DNA of 59,323 nucleotides from Phascolarctobacterium sp. (GTDB lineage Bacteria > Bacillota > Negativicutes > Acidaminococcales > Acidaminococcaceae). Under the pieces are notes generated by a model. It ran no database searches. It was given only the letters and a program-made list of their open reading frames with translations, and was not told the origin of the DNA. Location: assembly GCA_021203775.1 (NCBI GenBank), contig JAJQAO010000024.1, positions 1 through 59,323 on the forward strand, in the 5' to 3' direction. Numbering within the stretch: position 1 is the stretch's first letter; each line of letters begins with the position of its first letter. The translations under genes and the position numbers were made by a program. This document shows, one piece after another, positions 37,322-45,375 of the stretch.

Positions 37322-37942
37322 ATGTGCCAACCCCCAGATTGGGCAGCAGGTGATCTGTACCTGTGCGAAAACGCTCCAGAACTGGCTCCTATAATCAAAA
37401 AGTTTTCACCATGCCCCCTGTCCCCGAAGAAGCAGGAGGAATATTTTTCCATTCTTCTTTCAGGCATAGTTGCGCAGCAGCTTCCGCCAGAGGTAAGCCA
37501 GGATTTAATGCAGAAAATGGAAAATTTTCTGGGAAGCCCCATTACTCCAAAGGCGGTATTTGGAGCTAAAGATGAGGATTTATGTGCTTTGGGCTTAGTT
37601 AAGCAGAAAGTGGATTATGCCAAAAGTTTTGCTGGTGCCATTGCAGACGGCATAATAACCATGGATAAATTTCCCGAAATGACGGACAGCCAGATTTCTA
37701 AACAGCTGCTGCAGATACGCGGCCTCGGGCAGTGGACTATAGAAATGTTTCTTCTGCTGGCATTGTGCCGTAAGGATGTTGTGCCTTCAGCAGATTTTAT
37801 TTTCAAAAAGGAGCTGCAGAGGCTGATGAAACTTCCAGAGATTCCCAAACGGGGACAAGTAACAAAAATAACTGAGCATTGGCGGCCTTGGAGATCTCTG
37901 GCAGTATGGTATCTCTGGCAGAATGCCGGCAGTAAAAAATAA
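37322..37942 (+). CDS. DNA-3-methyladenine glycosylase, HhH-GPD family
   Basis: A 206-residue AlkA-like enzyme that cuts alkylated bases from DNA. The helix-hairpin-helix is QIRGLGQWTIEMFLLLAL and the catalytic aspartate is D158 in VVPSADFIFKK, which aligns with the PVDD segment of AlkA. It lacks the N-terminal AlkA domain, as the short forms do. Starts at TTG 37316 and ATG 37322 are both possible; each has a purine-rich site upstream (AAGGG and TAGGG). A secreted protein gene follows 22 bases later. Confidence 0.85.
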   Translation: MCQPPDWAAGDLYLCENAPELAPIIKKFSPCPLSPKKQEEYFSILLSGIVAQQLPPEVSQDLMQKMENFLGSPITPKAVFGAKDEDLCALGLVKQKVDYAKSFAGAIADGIITMDKFPEMTDSQISKQLLQIRGLGQWTIEMFLLLALCRKDVVPSADFIFKKELQRLMKLPEIPKRGQVTKITEHWRPWRSLAVWYLWQNAGSKK

Positions 37943-37964
37943 AGTTTCACAGGAGGTACGACCA

Positions 37965-38399
37965 ATGAAGAAAATAATAGCACTCTTTTTTGTAATAATG
38001 ATGTTCTCCACAGTATGCGGGGCATTTGAGAGGCCTGATACCAGTAAGTGGTGGCGTCTGGCTGCATCGAGTGATATGGAATATTGGATTGACCGTGACA
38101 ACATGACATTTTCCGATGCCCAATCCGCCAAATACGCAAATGCGTGGGTGCTGGTTCATGATATGAAGGATAACACCCAGAAATTTGAAAATCTTGAAAT
38201 AAATCTGGATAAGAGACAGATAAGAACCTTATCTTATGTTGTTCTTAACAGTGACGGCAGTCAGAAAGAGTCCGTAAATACCCCCGAAGAGTTTAGGGAT
38301 ATTACTCCCGGAAGTCTGGATGAGATGATATTTGACTCCGTGCGCAGGGTTTATAATTCAAAGAGCGACTTTACTAAGGTAAAGGTTAAAAAGCGCTGA
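37965..38399 (+). CDS. Secreted surface-adhesin E-like protein
   Basis: A 144-residue exported protein. The signal peptide MKKIIALFFVIMMFSTVCGA is clear. The mature part has the repeating pattern WWRLAASSDMEYWIDRDNMTF, then AWVLVHDMKD, RQIRTLSYVVLNSDGS, and ends with FRDITPGSLDEMIFDSVRRV, which fits the surface-adhesin E domain common in Negativicutes. There is no anchor, so it is periplasmic or released. ATG 37965 follows AGGAGG; the frame opens upstream at 37923 inside the glycosylase gene, which is not credible. Function unknown. Confidence 0.8.
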   Translation: MKKIIALFFVIMMFSTVCGAFERPDTSKWWRLAASSDMEYWIDRDNMTFSDAQSAKYANAWVLVHDMKDNTQKFENLEINLDKRQIRTLSYVVLNSDGSQKESVNTPEEFRDITPGSLDEMIFDSVRRVYNSKSDFTKVKVKKR

Positions 38400-38406
38400 C
38401 ATGTGG

Positions 38407-38412
38407 TATAAT
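38407..38412 (+). promoter_or_regulatory. Extended -10 promoter for the 140-residue protein
   Basis: TATAAT is preceded by TGG (38404-38406); no strong -35 is seen. The transcript would start about 65 bases before the ATG at 38484. Confidence 0.5.
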
Positions 38413-38483
38413 ATAAGGGCAACTTAAATAGATTGTAAACATCAGAGTATTAATGAACAACGAAACAGAAAGGTCAGAAAGGC

Positions 38484-38906
38484 ATGGCAAAACTGGACGC
38501 AAAGTGGAGTAAATTGCAGGCAGAGCTGTTAAATTATGTTGATAATTTAATGGCTTCAAATGTAATAACGACGAACATTGCGGATAAACTTCAGGAAGAA
38601 ATAATAAACGCAAAGGCTGTTACCGAGCTGCCTTTCCAGCTGCAGAAAATAGCGGAAAAATATCAGGCGGTATTAGGAAAACTTGTTTTTGAAAAGAGCA
38701 GTCCGGAAAGCAAAATATGGCTGGTAAGCACACTAAGTGCCGCCGGTGATCCTGTTCTCGGGGAATGGCAGTTCAGCTTTGACAAGGAAAAAATCTACAA
38801 TTTCTATACCGATTATCCTTCCAACATGACACCGGAAGAAGTAGAAATTTTCAATAAGGAATTTCCGAACATGGCAGCTGACAAAAAATCTGACGATAAC
38901 CAGTAA
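38484..38906 (+). CDS. Conserved-looking protein of unknown function
   Basis: A 140-residue soluble protein with no family that I recognise. The first 60 residues are helical and could form a coiled coil (KWSKLQAELLNYVDNLMAS). The middle holds a short beta-rich stretch with KIWLVSTLSAAGDPVLGEWQ, and the tail is acidic. No signal peptide or membrane segment. It is bounded by its own promoter-like site and a strong terminator, so it is a single-gene unit. Confidence 0.7.
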   Translation: MAKLDAKWSKLQAELLNYVDNLMASNVITTNIADKLQEEIINAKAVTELPFQLQKIAEKYQAVLGKLVFEKSSPESKIWLVSTLSAAGDPVLGEWQFSFDKEKIYNFYTDYPSNMTPEEVEIFNKEFPNMAADKKSDDNQ

Positions 38907-38933
38907 GACGTCCAGGTTAAATATTTGATTTAT

Positions 38934-38963
38934 AATCCCGCCGGAAAATCCGGCGGGATTTTT
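38934..38963 (+). terminator. Strong GC-rich terminator
   Basis: Twelve-base arms (38934-38945 and 38949-38960) with core CCCGCCGG around an AAA loop, followed by TTT. Confidence 0.95.
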
Positions 38964-38971
38964 ACGTATTC

Positions 38972-38997
38972 ATGTAAATTACTGTTAAAATTTACAT
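38972..38997. repeat. Inverted repeat upstream of the amidotransferase promoter
   Basis: ATGTAAATT (38972-38980) and AATTTACAT (38989-38997) have an 8-base spacer. Size and symmetry fit an operator; a related half-site AATGTAAAC lies at 39142-39150 between the promoter hexamers. Confidence 0.45.
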
Positions 38998-39077
38998 TGT
39001 ATATCAGTAATATTTCCTGACAGCCGGGAAACATAAAACGGCCAGGTCCTAAGCTATAGCAAAAAAACTGCTGCAAA

Positions 39078-39108
39078 ATCCCTATTTAAGATAAAATGGG
39101 GATCTTTT
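39078..39108 (+). terminator. Possible terminator upstream of the promoter at 39137
   Basis: ATCCCTATTT pairs with AAATGGGGAT over ten positions (one T-G wobble), with a 6-base loop and a CTTTT tail. It would stop transcription coming from further upstream. Confidence 0.5.
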
Positions 39109-39136
39109 AAATAAATATAAAAAAATCTTTAAAAGG

Positions 39137-39165
39137 TTGACAATGTAAACTATAAATAATATAAT
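39137..39165 (+). promoter_or_regulatory. Consensus sigma-A promoter
   Basis: TTGACA (39137-39142) and TATAAT (39160-39165) with a 17-base spacer, an exact consensus. Only the lysine operon and tRNA-Leu promoters in this window are as good, so the downstream gene should be strongly expressed unless repressed. Confidence 0.92.
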
Positions 39166-39188
39166 ATTAATAGGGGGAACGATAATGT

Positions 39189-39251
39189 ATGGCAAATGCT
39201 TTAATTAAATCCGCAGCGCCTTCCACCAGGAGAATGCGGAAGAGAAATTAA
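39189..39251 (+). CDS. Candidate 20-residue basic leader peptide
   Basis: ATG 39189 opens a 20-codon frame (starts MANALIKSAAPS, ends RRMRKRN) with GGGGG 11 bases upstream. A second frame from ATG 39185 encodes only seven residues and is better spaced (7 bases). Five of the last seven residues are Arg or Lys. It may be a translated leader or chance; no conservation could be checked. Confidence 0.3.
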   Translation: MANALIKSAAPSTRRMRKRN

Positions 39252-39304
39252 AAAGAAGCAGAAAACAAAGAAGAAAATTTTACGGGATAAAGGAGGGATT
39301 AACC

Positions 39305-39898
39305 ATGTGCATTATTGCTTACGCTCCTAAGGGAGGGAAAATACAGGATGAAACTATTAAGATGATGTTCAGGAATAATCCGCATGGGGCGGGTTTCATG
39401 TATAAACCCGAAAGCGGGCTCATTGAAATCCGTAAAGGTTTCATGACGGCTGATGATTTACTGGAAGCCTATCATGAAATCCCGGCGGATGCGGAGAATG
39501 CCGTCCACTGCAGACTGGCAACCAGCGGCAGGATATCAGCAGGCTGCTGCCATCCTTTTCCTGTCAGGGCAGACACGCGTGACATGAAAAAGGAAAATGA
39601 CAGTGCAGAAATTGCCGTCATGCACAATGGCACGGTAACCAGTTGCACGCCTGCAGAAGGAATGAAGTCCGACTGTTCTGATACAATGATATTTACGGCC
39701 GGACTGCTCTCTAATTTAAAAACCGGATTGGATAATCCGCATGTAAAAAGGAGTATAGAGAAAATAATAGGGTCATCAAGACTTCTGATATTTCGTGAAG
39801 AAGGCGGAACGCTGATGTTTGGCAGGTGGTACAAGAAAGAAGGGATATTCTATTCCAAGGATGGGTATTCAGATTGCCGCAGCAGGTTTGCCGGATAA
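39305..39898 (+). CDS. Class II (Ntn-type) glutamine amidotransferase-like protein
   Basis: A 197-residue protein with the nucleophilic Cys2 exposed after Met removal (MCIIAYAPKGG), HCRLATSGRIS and MHNGTVT, the order of class II amidotransferase domains. It has no synthase domain attached, so the acceptor of the ammonia or acyl group is unknown; stand-alone relatives occur in phages and bacteria. HGAGFMYKPESG in the N-terminal third is typical of that group. The GGAGGG Shine-Dalgarno is strong. Driven by the consensus promoter 39137-39165. Confidence 0.82.
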   Translation: MCIIAYAPKGGKIQDETIKMMFRNNPHGAGFMYKPESGLIEIRKGFMTADDLLEAYHEIPADAENAVHCRLATSGRISAGCCHPFPVRADTRDMKKENDSAEIAVMHNGTVTSCTPAEGMKSDCSDTMIFTAGLLSNLKTGLDNPHVKRSIEKIIGSSRLLIFREEGGTLMFGRWYKKEGIFYSKDGYSDCRSRFAG

Positions 39899-39926
39899 TT
39901 CTGCAGAAGAAAAATCAGCGGCACGG

Positions 39927-39956
39927 TTGATATTGTAAAGCAGATGATATTATAAT
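39927..39956 (+). promoter_or_regulatory. Promoter of the DinJ-like gene
   Basis: TTGATA (39927-39932) and TATAAT (39951-39956) are 18 bases apart, 27 bases before the ATG at 39983. Confidence 0.7.
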
Positions 39957-39982
39957 GATAACAGAGGCGGTGATTATTCATT

Positions 39983-40312
39983 ATGGATCCGAATAAAAAG
40001 GACATGTACCAAAAAGATGTAGGACAGAAGATCCAGACACAGATCCGGATTAAGGCCGACGTAAAAAAAGAAGTTACGGAACTGTTTGAAGAATTGGGTC
40101 TTGATATGTCTACTGCAGTCAACCTGTTTTTAAAGCAGTGTATTCTCTGCAAGGGCCTTCCGTTTAATGTCGGGATGCCAGGATCACGTGCAAACAGGCT
40201 GCCATGTCAGCATCACGGCCTGAATAATCATAATCGTGACAGGGACAGAAGGGAAAACAGCAGGTTTGAAGATTCTGACATTGAAAAAATATCAATATCT
40301 GAAGAAGAATAA
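39983..40312 (+). CDS. RelB/DinJ-type antitoxin without a visible toxin
   Basis: A 109-residue protein. TQIRIKADVKKEVTELFEEL followed by GLDMSTAVNLFLKQCILCKG and LPFNV is the DinJ ribbon-helix-helix pattern, covering about 18-65. The remaining 44 residues are an unusual polar tail rich in His, Asn, Arg and Asp (HHGLNNHNRDRDRRENS). A YafQ/RelE toxin normally follows within a few bases, but here there is a terminator 18 bases on. It may be an orphan regulator. GAGGCGGTGA precedes the ATG. Confidence 0.8.
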   Translation: MDPNKKDMYQKDVGQKIQTQIRIKADVKKEVTELFEELGLDMSTAVNLFLKQCILCKGLPFNVGMPGSRANRLPCQHHGLNNHNRDRDRRENSRFEDSDIEKISISEEE

Positions 40313-40329
40313 ATTAAGCTGGCAGTTTT

Positions 40330-40362
40330 ACTTGCACCCATAAATTATGGGTGCAAGTTTTT
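40330..40362 (+). terminator. Terminator after the DinJ-like gene
   Basis: Fourteen-base arms (40330-40343 and 40345-40358) with core TTGCACCCAT and a T-run. Confidence 0.93.
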
Positions 40363-40377
40363 TGCGGAATTTAAATA

Positions 40378-40406
40378 AACCGCCGGGCTTTCCCTGCCGG
40401 GCGGTT
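40378..40406 (-). terminator. Terminator of the minus-strand ybaK gene
   Basis: AACCGCC (40378-40384) pairs with GGCGGTT (40400-40406), with GGC/GCC extending it past a G-G mismatch. It lies beyond the stop of the gene at 40445-40927. Confidence 0.75.
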
Positions 40407-40444
40407 TTGGAAACGGTTATATTATTCTTAATTATGATTAATTA

Positions 40445-40927
40445 TTAATCTGCATCCTGCCATGCTTTGCATACGTCAATCCAGCCCTGGCAGTTACAGG
40501 AGAATTCTGCCAGTTCTTCCGGTGTAAGTTCTATGGCGCTGTTATGGCTGCCGCAGGCGGGAAAGAAGGTAGTAAAGCGCTTTAAGGAAATATCGAGATA
40601 GACTTTCACGTCTTCGTTAATGCCGAACGGGCATACTCCTCCAACAGCGTGGCCGACCATGGTTTCCACTTCATCTGACGAGAGCATTTTGGCCTTGGTG
40701 CCGAAAAAATGCTTGTATTTGGTATTGTCAATTTTACTGTCACCGGCGGTAACGATAAGAATACAGTTTTCCCCAATCCGGAATGACAGTGTTTTTGCTA
40801 TGCGCGCCGGTTCGCACCCTGCCGCCTTTGCGGCCAGTTCAACAGTGGCACTGGAAACGGGAAATTCCAGAATGCGTTCTGCAGCACCGAACTGCTGCAG
40901 ATGATTACGTGCCCTTTCAAGAGACAT
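40445..40927 (-). CDS. YbaK/EbsC-type aminoacyl-tRNA deacylase
   Basis: A 160-residue editing enzyme that hydrolyses mischarged tRNA, of the YbaK/ProXp family. ARIAKTLSFRIGE carries the conserved lysine, and MVGHAVGGVCPFGI the glycine-rich GxxxGGxxPFG loop; CGSHNSAIELTPEEL near the C terminus closes the fold. An AAGGAGATG Shine-Dalgarno precedes the ATG. It stands alone on the minus strand. The exact mischarged substrate is not readable. Confidence 0.9.
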   Translation of the reverse strand: MSLERARNHLQQFGAAERILEFPVSSATVELAAKAAGCEPARIAKTLSFRIGENCILIVTAGDSKIDNTKYKHFFGTKAKMLSSDEVETMVGHAVGGVCPFGINEDVKVYLDISLKRFTTFFPACGSHNSAIELTPEELAEFSCNCQGWIDVCKAWQDAD

Positions 40928-41095
40928 TGCAGCATCTCCTTAATATAATAAACTAAGATAATTTTACTTATGTCCTTTTCTGATGTCAATAGCAGCAGAA
41001 CGGCACTTGTCATTGCACTTGCGCGGTAGCATGGGTGCATGTTTTATGGTAAACTAGAATTAGCGATAATGGTAATGTGGACAGGGATGGATGAG

Positions 41096-42238
41096 ATGGA
41101 ACAACAGACTTTATTAATTCTTTTCAGCGTGGCAGCGGTACTTTTCCTGGCAGTTATTTTTCTCTTAATCCAGATGCTGCGTAAAAGCAGCAGGCAGGGC
41201 AGATATGAGGAACTGCAGCGGCTGGAGCTTATGGAAAGGACCTTTTACGATGGTCTGCGCGATTTAAGGGGAGAACAGAGCAGTCTTGCCCAGGCGACAA
41301 GGATGGAAGCCCAGGCTTATTCCGACCGCCTTAGCGAGCATATAGACAAGCGCGTTGCAAGGCTTGCCGATCTTACGGATAAAAATCTTGAACGTATCAG
41401 GGTTACGGTGGACGAAAAACTGGATGATTCCCTGACGCGCAGGTTTTCCCTTGTCAGCCAGAGGTTAGAGGAACTGCACCGCAGCTTGGGGGAAATGCAG
41501 GGGCTTGCAGGCGGTGTTGATGATCTAAAGCGTATTTTATCCAATGTAAAAACACGTGGTATCTGGGGCGAAATCCAGCTCGGAATCCTGCTCCGCGACA
41601 TGCTACCCAGGGGGCGGTTTGCGGAGAATGTGGAAGTAAATCCCAGAAGCGGCTGTCGGGTAGAATTTGCACTTCGCCTGCCGGGCGGGGAACAGGAGAT
41701 ATTTCTCCCTATTGATGCCAAATTCCCGCAGGAGGATTACCAGAGGCTTCAGAATGCCAGGGAGGCCGGAAATGCTGAGGCTGCCGGGAATGCAATAAAG
41801 GAACTGGAACGGCGTCTGAAAAAAGAGGCGAAAGATATCCGTGATAAATACATCTGCCCGCCATATTCTACGGACTTTGGCATCATGTACCTGCCAAGTG
41901 AAGGACTTTTTGTGGAAGCATTAAATATTCCGGGGCTCGCGGACGATCTGCAGCGTACTTTCCGCGTATGTATTGCAGGGCCAACTACTCTTGCTGCTCT
42001 GCTTAATTCCCTTCAGATGGGATTTAAGACTCTTGCCATTCAGGAGAAAACGGATGAGGTATGGCGACTGCTGGCCGGTGTAAACAGGGATCTTGCCAGT
42101 CTCTCGGAGTCACTGGAAAAAGCCGCTAAAAAAATTGAAGAGGCCCAGAGTGCTGTTGAGGCGGCCCAGAAAAGGGCAGAGATTACCGGCCGGAAACTTG
42201 TAAATATTGAGGGAGTAAATGACGAAACTGACGTGTAA
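41096..42238 (+). CDS. rmuC: RmuC-family DNA recombination protein
   Basis: RmuC limits DNA rearrangements and has a nuclease-like core. The 380-residue protein has an N-terminal membrane helix (about 5-25), a long coiled coil (about 35-135), the RmuC domain (about 140-340, with NVKTRGIWGEIQLG, LPIDAKFPQEDY and YLPSEGLFVEAL) and a second coiled coil at the C terminus. The frame opens at 41039; ATG 41096 lies 8 bases after AGGGA and gives the usual N terminus. ATG 41087 is an alternative. Confidence 0.9.
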   Translation: MEQQTLLILFSVAAVLFLAVIFLLIQMLRKSSRQGRYEELQRLELMERTFYDGLRDLRGEQSSLAQATRMEAQAYSDRLSEHIDKRVARLADLTDKNLERIRVTVDEKLDDSLTRRFSLVSQRLEELHRSLGEMQGLAGGVDDLKRILSNVKTRGIWGEIQLGILLRDMLPRGRFAENVEVNPRSGCRVEFALRLPGGEQEIFLPIDAKFPQEDYQRLQNAREAGNAEAAGNAIKELERRLKKEAKDIRDKYICPPYSTDFGIMYLPSEGLFVEALNIPGLADDLQRTFRVCIAGPTTLAALLNSLQMGFKTLAIQEKTDEVWRLLAGVNRDLASLSESLEKAAKKIEEAQSAVEAAQKRAEITGRKLVNIEGVNDETDV

Positions 42239-42381
42239 TACTGACTAATGTTTCTTGCGGAAGACTTACAGTTACATCCTGGATATGTGGGCTGCAGAGA
42301 TACAGAATCATCCTTGCAGTGAATGCGCGTAATAATACCATGTTTTTGTATTTCAAAGTTACCTGATACGGCCCTTTCAGC

Positions 42382-42410
42382 TTGTAAAAATGAGCATGTC
42401 ATAGTATAAT
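42382..42410 (+). promoter_or_regulatory. Promoter of yebC and the ruv block
   Basis: TTGTAA (42382-42387) and TATAAT (42405-42410) with a 17-base spacer, 58 bases before the yebC ATG. The 130 bases between rmuC and this promoter hold nothing that I recognise. Confidence 0.8.
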
Positions 42411-42467
42411 ACTAGAGTAAATGTTCAGTAAATATTAAAGTAACATTTCGGTTTGGAGGATTTAATC

Positions 42468-43208
42468 ATGTCGGGACATTCTAAATGGGCGAATATTAAA
42501 CACAAAAAAGGCAGGGTAGATGCCCTGAGAGGCAAAGTAACAACTAAAATCGGCAGGGAGATTACGATAGCCGTCCGCCTTGGCGGGGCTGATCCTGTCG
42601 GTAATATGAAATTAAAACTGGCCCTTTCCAAAGCTAAGGCCAATAACATTCCCAAAGACAATATTCAGCGTGCCATCCAGAAGGGTCTGGGGGCGGCAGA
42701 GGGCGCTGATTTCCAGGAGATTACCTACGAAGGGTATGGTCCTGCAGGTGTTGCCATAATGGTTGAAACACTTACGGATAACCGCAATCGTACCGCAGCA
42801 GACGTGCGGCATGTATTTACCAAGCACGGAGGCAATCTCGGGGGAACCGGCAGCGTGAGCTATATGTTCAAGCAGAAAGGCATATTTTCCGTCAGCAACG
42901 AGACGGGAGTGACGGAAGATGATCTTATGATGATCGTACTTGATGCCGGTGCCGAGGACATTAAAACTACGGAAGACGGCTTTGAGATTATTACTGATCC
43001 CCAGTCTTTTGATGCAGTGGAAAAAGCCCTTGCGGATAATAATATCGAAACGGAAATGTCCGATCTTGAAATGGTGCCTGATACTTATACTGAACTTACT
43101 CCTGAGGATGCCGCGAAGGTGCAGAGAATGGTTGATGCCCTTGAGGATTTGGATGATGTACAGGATGTTTTCCTCAGCGCTGACTTGCCGGATGATGAAG
43201 AGGAATAG
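42468..43208 (+). CDS. YebC/PmpR/TACO1-family regulator
   Basis: A 246-residue member of the YebC family, reported to act as a transcription factor or as a translation factor helping ribosomes at proline-rich stretches. The N terminus SGHSKWANIKHKKG is invariant in the family. PKDNIQRAIQKG, YEGYGPAGVAIMVE, LTDNRNRTAADVRH and GGNLGGTGSVSYMF follow in order. ATG 42468 is 9 bases after TTTGGAGG; an in-frame TTG at 42453 lies within that site. It precedes ruvC, as in many bacteria. Confidence 0.95.
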   Translation: MSGHSKWANIKHKKGRVDALRGKVTTKIGREITIAVRLGGADPVGNMKLKLALSKAKANNIPKDNIQRAIQKGLGAAEGADFQEITYEGYGPAGVAIMVETLTDNRNRTAADVRHVFTKHGGNLGGTGSVSYMFKQKGIFSVSNETGVTEDDLMMIVLDAGAEDIKTTEDGFEIITDPQSFDAVEKALADNNIETEMSDLEMVPDTYTELTPEDAAKVQRMVDALEDLDDVQDVFLSADLPDDEEE

Positions 43209-43213
43209 AAAGG

Positions 43214-43242
43214 AAAGCAGGCAGGATCTTGCCTGCTTTTTT
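43214..43242 (+). terminator. Terminator after yebC
   Basis: AAAGCAGGCA (43214-43223) and TGCCTGCTTT (43230-43239) with a T-run. It lies 23 bases before the ruvC start, so ruvC may depend on read-through or an unseen promoter. Confidence 0.9.
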
Positions 43243-43264
43243 GTATAAGAAATGGGGAATAATT

Positions 43265-43759
43265 TTGCTGGTTTTGGGAATAGATCCGGGTACCGCAATC
43301 TGCGGATACGGTCTTGTTGACGTGACGGGCAACAGACTGAAGGCGCTTCATTATGGGGCCGTAGTTACTGAAAAAGACATGGCGGCCGCGCTCAGACTGA
43401 AGAAAATATACGATGCGCTTACTTCTGTTATTGAGGAGTATAAGCCTGATATCATGAGTATTGAGCAACTTTTTTTCAACAGGAATGTAACTACCGCCAT
43501 AGCCGTGGGACAGGCAAGAGGGGTTGCCATGCTTACTGCGGCAAATAAAGGAATTCCTGTTTTGGAATTCACGCCCATACAGATTAAACAGGCAGTTACG
43601 GGCACGGGAAGTGCAGATAAGGAACAGGTGACATTTATGGTTCAGCGCCTGCTTAACATAAGAGAAAAACCTAGACCGGATGATGTGGCCGATGCCCTTG
43701 CCATTGCTATCTGTGGGGCACATACGGCATCAACCTTAAGATGGCAGGAGTTGATATAA
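43265..43759 (+). CDS. ruvC: Holliday junction resolvase RuvC
   Basis: RuvC cuts Holliday junctions moved by RuvAB. LVLGIDPGTAICGYG opens the RNase H fold with the first catalytic Asp, SIEQLFFNRNVTTAIAVGQARG and PDDVADALAIAIC carry the other acidic residues. The frame reaches upstream into the yebC terminator; TTG 43265, six bases after GGGGAA, gives the standard N terminus and a normal 164 residues. ruvA follows without a gap. Confidence 0.95.
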   Translation: MLVLGIDPGTAICGYGLVDVTGNRLKALHYGAVVTEKDMAAALRLKKIYDALTSVIEEYKPDIMSIEQLFFNRNVTTAIAVGQARGVAMLTAANKGIPVLEFTPIQIKQAVTGTGSADKEQVTFMVQRLLNIREKPRPDDVADALAIAICGAHTASTLRWQELI

Positions 43760-44362
43760 ATGATAGGAGCACTTAAGGGAACAGTAGCTTCTCTGACAGC
43801 AGACAATTGTATAATAGATACATCTGGAGGTGTAGGTTATCGTGTTTTCATGCCGGCAGACCAGTTGGCACAGATGTCGCTTGGCAGCAGTGTCCGGCTC
43901 ATAATACATACTGCCGTGCGCGAAGATGCGGTGCTGCTTTACGGCTTTATAAACCAGGAGTATTACGATTTATTCGAGCTTCTGCTTACAGTAAGCGGCC
44001 TCGGTCCTAAAATCGCCCTTGGCATTCTCTCTGCCGTAAAGCCGGACAGCTTTTATCTTGCCGTCAGAAATAAGAATATGAATCTCCTGGTAAGCCTGCC
44101 GGGAATAGGAAAAAAGACTGCCGAGCGCATGGTGCTTGAACTGAAGGACAAGGTAGGCGGTATTGATGAAAAGAATATTTCCGCTGGAGGACAGGAGAAA
44201 TACGGGAATGAATCCCTAACGGAGGCTGTGGAAGCACTTATTTCGTTAGGATATAGCAATAGTGAAATCATGCCGGTGCTGAAAAAAATACCTGACTGCG
44301 AGAGTCTGTCGGGTGAGGAAATTCTAAGAAAAGCTTTGAAGCTATTTGCAGGGAGGAAGTAA
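43760..44362 (+). CDS. ruvA: Holliday junction DNA helicase subunit RuvA
   Basis: RuvA tetramers bind the four-way junction and load RuvB. The 200 residues comprise an OB fold (about 1-63), a helix-hairpin-helix domain (about 64-140, [13 protein letters not shown] and [19 protein letters not shown]) and a C-terminal RuvB-contacting domain (from about 150, [12 protein letters not shown]). The ATG directly follows the ruvC stop and its own stop overlaps the ruvB ATG by one base. Confidence 0.97.
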   Translation: MIGALKGTVASLTADNCIIDTSGGVGYRVFMPADQLAQMSLGSSVRLIIHTAVREDAVLLYGFINQEYYDLFELLLTVSGLGPKIALGILSAVKPDSFYLAVRNKNMNLLVSLPGIGKKTAERMVLELKDKVGGIDEKNISAGGQEKYGNESLTEAVEALISLGYSNSEIMPVLKKIPDCESLSGEEILRKALKLFAGRK

Positions 44363-45372
44363 TGGAATTCAATGATAGAATTGTCACGGGGCAGGAAAAG
44401 GATGGGGATACATGGCAGTACAGCCTGAGGCCGCGCCTTTTGGAAGAATATATAGGACAGAAACAGGTGAAAGACAATCTTTCAGTGTTTATAAAAGCTG
44501 CTGCCGGAAGAAATGAAGCACTGGACCACGTGTTGCTCTTCGGGCCTCCTGGACTTGGCAAAACGACTCTTGCCAATATCATAGCCAATGAGCTTAACGT
44601 AAATATCCGTGTTACTTCAGGTCCTGCCATAGAAAGACAGGGAGACCTTGCGGCAATTTTAACTAATCTCGGGGATAATGATGTTCTTTTTATTGATGAA
44701 ATTCACCGTTTGTCCAAAACCGTGGAGGAGATTTTATATTCCGCCATGGAGGACTATGCCCTTGACATCATTATCGGTAAAGGACCGGGTGCAAGAAGTG
44801 TACGTCTTGATCTGCCGCATTTCACATTAATAGGTGCCACTACAAGGCTTGGAAGTATTTCCGCGCCGCTGCGCGACCGTTTTGGAGTCCAGTGCAGGCT
44901 GGAATTCTATAAGCCTGAAGAACTTAAGATTATTATCAAACGTAATGCTTCAGAGTACCTCAAGATTCCGGTTGATGAGGAAGGAGCAAGGGAAATTGCC
45001 TGCAGAAGCCGCGGAACACCGCGTATAGCCAACAGGCTTTTAAAGCGGGTACGTGATTTTGTCCAGGTCCGCGGTGCGGATGTCATAACGAAAGATCTGG
45101 CATCAGAGGCACTTGAAAAACTGGAGGTTGACGGGCTTGGTCTTGACCGTAATGATCGCCGGATTTTAAATACAGTCGTGAAAACATTTAATGGGGGGCC
45201 GGTTGGAATAGAGACCATCGCCGCGGCCGTCAGTGAGGAAACAGCAACCATAGAAGACGTTATAGAACCATATCTGCTGCAGCTCGGCCTGTTGCAGCGC
45301 ACGCCAAGAGGGCGTATGGCAACTCGTGAAACATACAGTTATCTGGGTATTCCGTGGCCGGAGAAGGAATAA
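44362..45372 (+). CDS. ruvB: Holliday junction helicase motor RuvB
   Basis: RuvB is the AAA+ ring motor that drives branch migration. In 336 residues it shows [18 protein letters not shown], the Walker [10 protein letters not shown], Walker [10 protein letters not shown], the sensor segment [20 protein letters not shown] and the C-terminal winged helix with [17 protein letters not shown]. The ATG is coupled to the ruvA stop. It is followed after 3 bases by queH. Confidence 0.97.
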   Translation: MEFNDRIVTGQEKDGDTWQYSLRPRLLEEYIGQKQVKDNLSVFIKAAAGRNEALDHVLLFGPPGLGKTTLANIIANELNVNIRVTSGPAIERQGDLAAILTNLGDNDVLFIDEIHRLSKTVEEILYSAMEDYALDIIIGKGPGARSVRLDLPHFTLIGATTRLGSISAPLRDRFGVQCRLEFYKPEELKIIIKRNASEYLKIPVDEEGAREIACRSRGTPRIANRLLKRVRDFVQVRGADVITKDLASEALEKLEVDGLGLDRNDRRILNTVVKTFNGGPVGIETIAAAVSEETATIEDVIEPYLLQLGLLQRTPRGRMATRETYSYLGIPWPEKE

Positions 45373-45375
45373 ATA

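Larger units (their letters stand above)
38961..39304 (+). other. Structured intergenic/leader region before the class II amidotransferase
   Basis: These 344 bases hold no long ORF. In order they contain an inverted repeat (38972-38980 with 38989-38997), a GCCG...CGGC pairing near 39020-39045, a stem with ATCCCTATTT (39078-39087) and AAATGGGGAT (39094-39103), a perfect promoter (39137-39165), a run of G serving as Shine-Dalgarno (39173-39177) and a 20-codon ORF. I match it to no known riboswitch. Confidence 0.6.
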
